From: AR5 sp041499965
Lineage (GTDB): Bacteria > Methylomirabilota > Methylomirabilia > Rokubacteriales > CSP1-6
Assembly: GCA_041499965.1 (NCBI GenBank)
Contig: JBGQLG010000134.1
Location: 1 to 15,171 of the forward strand
Reading direction: 5' to 3'
Length of the DNA: 15,171 nt
Shown: piece after piece, positions 13,230 through 15,171 of the stretch
Layout: each line of letters starts with the position of its first letter
Numbering within the stretch: position 1 is the stretch's first letter
Notes under the pieces: model-generated
Databases searched by the model: none
Seen by the model: the letters and a program-made list of their open reading frames with translations, nothing else
What the model was told of the DNA's origin: nothing
Program-made: the position numbers and the translations under genes

Positions 13230-13308
13230 AGGGGGCACCCGCGGCGGGAGTGCAACCTTATCCCCCTCGCGACACTCTCAAGACTGAGAGAGGATCCAGT
13301 CCGAGGGG
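13230..13308 (+). promoter_or_regulatory. Structured leader that can mask or free a Shine-Dalgarno
   Basis: CCCCTCG (13263-13269) is exactly complementary to CGAGGGG (13302-13308), which contains the Shine-Dalgarno of the next gene. The same C-run with the following T (13262-13267) can instead pair with AGGGGG (13230-13235). Inside lie two further hairpins: CTCTCA-AGAC-TGAGAG (13275-13290) and GCAC/GTGC (13235-13238 with 13250-13253). The two C-run pairings exclude each other, as in a translational switch. No known riboswitch class is recognised. Pairings are read from the sequence; function is inference. Confidence 0.45.
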
Positions 13309-13312
13309 TGGG

Positions 13313-13561
13313 ATGCGGTTCTTCAAGCCCGAAGTTCAGCGGATCATCAACGTCGTGGTCGTCGGTGCCGTCGTCGGCGCGTTCCTGCTGCCGGTCACCT
13401 GGGGCTACCGGCGCGGGCAGGAGGCGCCGGCGTGGCGCGAGACGGCGTGCGCCTATCGGCTGCGCGAGGCCGTCCGTTGGACCAATTCCATGCTCACCGT
13501 CGGCCCCGGCGCCGACCCGTGCGCCACGCTGGCCCGGCTGGGCCTCGACGTCGCGCCGTGA
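13313..13561 (+). CDS. Small single-helix membrane protein, unknown function
   Basis: An 82-residue protein starting MRFFKPEVQRIIN. One transmembrane helix (about residues 12-33, INVVVVGAVVGAFLLPVTW) follows a short basic N-terminus. A 45-residue, probably periplasmic domain follows, with two cysteines (Cys46 in TACAYRL and one in DPCATL near the C-terminus) that could form a disulfide. ATG 13313 is preferred because GAGGGG lies 4 nt upstream; the open frame upstream to 13250 runs through the structured leader. Its TGA overlaps the AraC-type gene by GTGA, and that gene overlaps the cytochrome gene. It therefore belongs to a three-gene unit and may assist the periplasmic cytochrome. No family is recognised. 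Confidence 0.62.
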   Translation: MRFFKPEVQRIINVVVVGAVVGAFLLPVTWGYRRGQEAPAWRETACAYRLREAVRWTNSMLTVGPGADPCATLARLGLDVAP

Positions 13562-14034
13562 CGACCACAGAGACGAGTCCCCAGCCCGGCCCTGACCAGA
13601 CGCTGGCCCCGGCCGGCGGTCTTCCCGGCGCGGCGCTCCGCCGCGTGCTCGAGCACATCGACGCCAACCTTCATCGCGATCCGCGGCTCTCCGAGCTGAG
13701 CGCGCTGGCCCACATGAGCGTCTTTCACTTCGCGCGACTCTTCAAGCGGAGCACCGGGCTGTCGCCCCACCGCTTCGTCGTCGGAAGGCGGGTCGACCGG
13801 GCCATGGAGTTGCTGGCGGCGGACGGCGTGTCGATTGCAATGATCTCGAGGACGGTCGGGTTTCAGACGCCCAGTCATTTCACGACGGTGTTCCGGCGCT
13901 CGTCCGGGATGACGCCGAGCGCGTACCGGTCGGCGGCTCACGCGTCCGGGCCCATGACGAGCACGCCCGTTGCCGGCCCGGCCCCGAGTGTCGAGCCCAG
14001 CACCGGCGTCGATCAGAACGTGAGGAGCATGTGA
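13558..14034 (+). CDS. Stand-alone AraC-family DNA-binding domain regulator
   Basis: A 158-residue protein consisting mainly of one AraC/XylS HTH domain (about residues 22-125). The first HTH is in LSELSALAHMSVFHFARLF, then KRSTGLSPHRFVVGRRVDRA, and the second HTH is VSIAMISRTVGFQTPSHFTT followed by FRRSSGMTPSAYR, the family signature. There is no N-terminal sensor or cupin domain, and the Pro/Thr/Ser-rich ends look disordered. The length (versus about 280-300 for full AraC) fits the single-domain subgroup that usually acts without a small ligand or with a partner. GTG 13558 overlaps the upstream stop (GTGA), and its TGA shares a base with the ATG of the cytochrome gene (TGATG). Location within the operon suggests auto- or local regulation. 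Confidence 0.88.
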   Translation: MTTTETSPQPGPDQTLAPAGGLPGAALRRVLEHIDANLHRDPRLSELSALAHMSVFHFARLFKRSTGLSPHRFVVGRRVDRAMELLAADGVSIAMISRTVGFQTPSHFTTVFRRSSGMTPSAYRSAAHASGPMTSTPVAGPAPSVEPSTGVDQNVRSM

Positions 14035-15171
14035 TGCGTCAATCGTGGACAGCAGCCGTGCTGGCGGTAGGCCTGGCGGGGGCGGGGGTGGGCGCTCGCG
14101 CGATGCAGGGGCGCGGAGCGGAGGCGGCCGATCCCCCGGCGTCGAGCTACATGTCGGTGACGGAAGAGGACTTTCGCACCGTCCTCGCCCGCATGCGCGC
14201 CGCGAAAGCGGACATCGAGAAGCGGCACCAGGATTTGCTCACCGTGCGATACGACCTGGACGATCGGCCGGTCGGCGGCGTCACGATGAGTCGCGGCAAG
14301 GCCATTCAGGGCGGCGTCCGCGTGAAGCTGCCGGCCGGAATGACGTGGGACGCCCTGGCCAGGATGACGCCGCAGGAGGTCCGCGGCAAGGACGTCTTCC
14401 CAGGCGGCCTGATGCCGTTGCCGCATCCCAATCACCCCGAGGGCGGCATGCTCTTCCCGAAGTTCCTCATCGACGAGACGCGCAAGCAGACGGGCCGGGA
14501 CCTGACGCGCTTCGACCTCGACTTCGACCTCCCCGACCGGTTCCTGCCGGAGTTCCCGTCCCCGATCTACCTGACGACCCGGCCCGACCTGGGCGACGTG
14601 TCGCGCGGCCAGCTCGTGACCATCAGCAACTACTACGAGCTGTTCAACGGCATCCTGAATCCGAAGCAGCTCGAGGGCCTGCGGCTGCTGCTGACGCCGT
14701 TCCCCCAGCAGCAGTTCAATGCCACCGCCGACCGCCGCAGCGAGCATCCGAGCCTGGGGGTGGCCTGCTTCGACTGCCACCAGAACGGCAACACCAACGG
14801 CGCGACGCACCTGGTCGGCGACATCCGCCCCCAGCCGTTCCGCCATCGCATCGAGACGCCGACGCTGCGCGGGGTGAACGTCCAGCGGCTGTTTGGCTCG
14901 CAGCGGGCGCTGAAGACCGTCGAGGACTTCACCGAGTTCGAGCAGCGCGCCGCGTACTTCGACGGCGACCCCGTGATCGCCACCAAGAAGGGCGTCAACG
15001 TCCTCGAGCGGGGGAGCCAGGTCCGTGACATGGCGGAGTTCCAGGAGATCCTGGACTTTCCGCCGGCGCCGAAGCTCGACGTCTTCGGCAAACTCGATCC
15101 GAAGAAGGCCACCCCGGCGGAGCTCCGTGGGCAGACGCTGTTCTTCGGCAAGGCGCAGTGCGCCTCCTGCC
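14034..15171 (+). CDS. Periplasmic c-type cytochrome, di-heme peroxidase-like (C-terminus beyond the window)
   Basis: Open from ATG 14034 to the right edge, 379 residues seen. An N-terminal signal peptide (RQSWTAAVLAVGLAGAGVGA) is followed by a mature periplasmic domain. One complete heme site CFDCH occurs at about residues 244-248. ETPTLRGVNVQRLFGSQRAL resembles the RTPTLRN region of di-heme cytochrome c peroxidases, and the last residues CASC begin a second CXXC(H) site cut by the edge. It is therefore at least di-heme and related to the CcpA/MauG superfamily, though the long N-terminal region differs from standard CcpA; substrate and activity are unknown. GAGGAG ends 6 nt before the ATG, which overlaps the AraC-type gene by one base. 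The small membrane protein and regulator upstream are probably its partners. Confidence 0.82.
   Translation, partial: MRQSWTAAVLAVGLAGAGVGARAMQGRGAEAADPPASSYMSVTEEDFRTVLARMRAAKADIEKRHQDLLTVRYDLDDRPVGGVTMSRGKAIQGGVRVKLPAGMTWDALARMTPQEVRGKDVFPGGLMPLPHPNHPEGGMLFPKFLIDETRKQTGRDLTRFDLDFDLPDRFLPEFPSPIYLTTRPDLGDVSRGQLVTISNYYELFNGILNPKQLEGLRLLLTPFPQQQFNATADRRSEHPSLGVACFDCHQNGNTNGATHLVGDIRPQPFRHRIETPTLRGVNVQRLFGSQRALKTVEDFTEFEQRAAYFDGDPVIATKKGVNVLERGSQVRDMAEFQEILDFPPAPKLDVFGKLDPKKATPAELRGQTLFFGKAQCASC

Noticed and set aside
13196..13312. c-di-GMP, SAM or other known riboswitch in the leader
   Set aside because: GC-rich hairpins and a GCAAAAA segment caught the eye, but the conserved cores of these classes are not present; kept only as an unnamed structured leader.

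Overview
This is a visibly GC-rich bacterial chromosome segment with densely packed genes, many four-base stop/start overlaps (GTGA, ATGA) and frequent GTG starts. Its gene style (PuuE/PucG purine genes, CoxL-type and AttH-type genes, very high GC) resembles uncultivated soil lineages such as Rokubacteria/Methylomirabilota. That placement is an impression, because no marker in the window proves it. No tRNA, rRNA, CRISPR array or insertion sequence was recognised.

Layout. (1) 1-3673, minus strand: polyphosphate kinase 2 (ppk2), a 59-residue CPXCG-type Cys-rich protein, and DNA topoisomerase I (topA, 3' end off the left edge); the last two overlap by GTGA. (2) 3674-4043: a divergent control region with striking two-fold symmetry. 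Two TGGAC-N4-GTCCA palindromes each lie the same distance (31.5 bp) from an outward-facing -10-like hexamer. One promoter faces ppk2; the other faces a 26-residue membrane peptide that has a near-consensus Shine-Dalgarno sequence. (3) 4044-5232: small membrane or anchored proteins of unknown function, with less GC-biased codon use. (4) 5233-6488: an intact guanine-deaminase-like gene between minus-strand gene debris. The debris is the N-terminus of a CoxL/XdhA-type molybdenum hydroxylase abutting the C-terminus of 5-hydroxyisourate hydrolase (UraH), plus the N-terminus of a transglutaminase-like protein. (5) 6503-8664: a pucG-like aminotransferase overlapping puuE (allantoinase), a purine/ureide degradation pair. 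(6) 8702-13195: an ABC ATPase, a double-FtsX permease and an AttH/CrtC-type lipocalin protein, an AttEFGH/YbbAP-like export or lipid-handling operon. (7) 13196-15171: a structured leader, a small one-helix membrane protein, a stand-alone AraC DNA-binding domain and a periplasmic cytochrome-c-like protein running off the right edge, all overlapping.

How they fit. guaD, pucG and puuE, together with the xdh-like and uraH remnants, point to a former fuller purine-degradation cluster that has suffered a deletion. The ppk2/small-peptide region looks like a stress module controlled from one shared operator pair, plausibly a DosR/FixJ/NarL-type response regulator.

Across the window two start modes coexist. 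Some genes have Shine-Dalgarno sequences (ppk2, the 26-residue peptide, the 85-residue membrane protein, the cytochrome). Others have a TANNNT hexamer only 7-8 nt before the start codon and no leader (guaD, pucG, attE, the 40-residue ORF, the xdh remnant), which suggests leaderless transcription.
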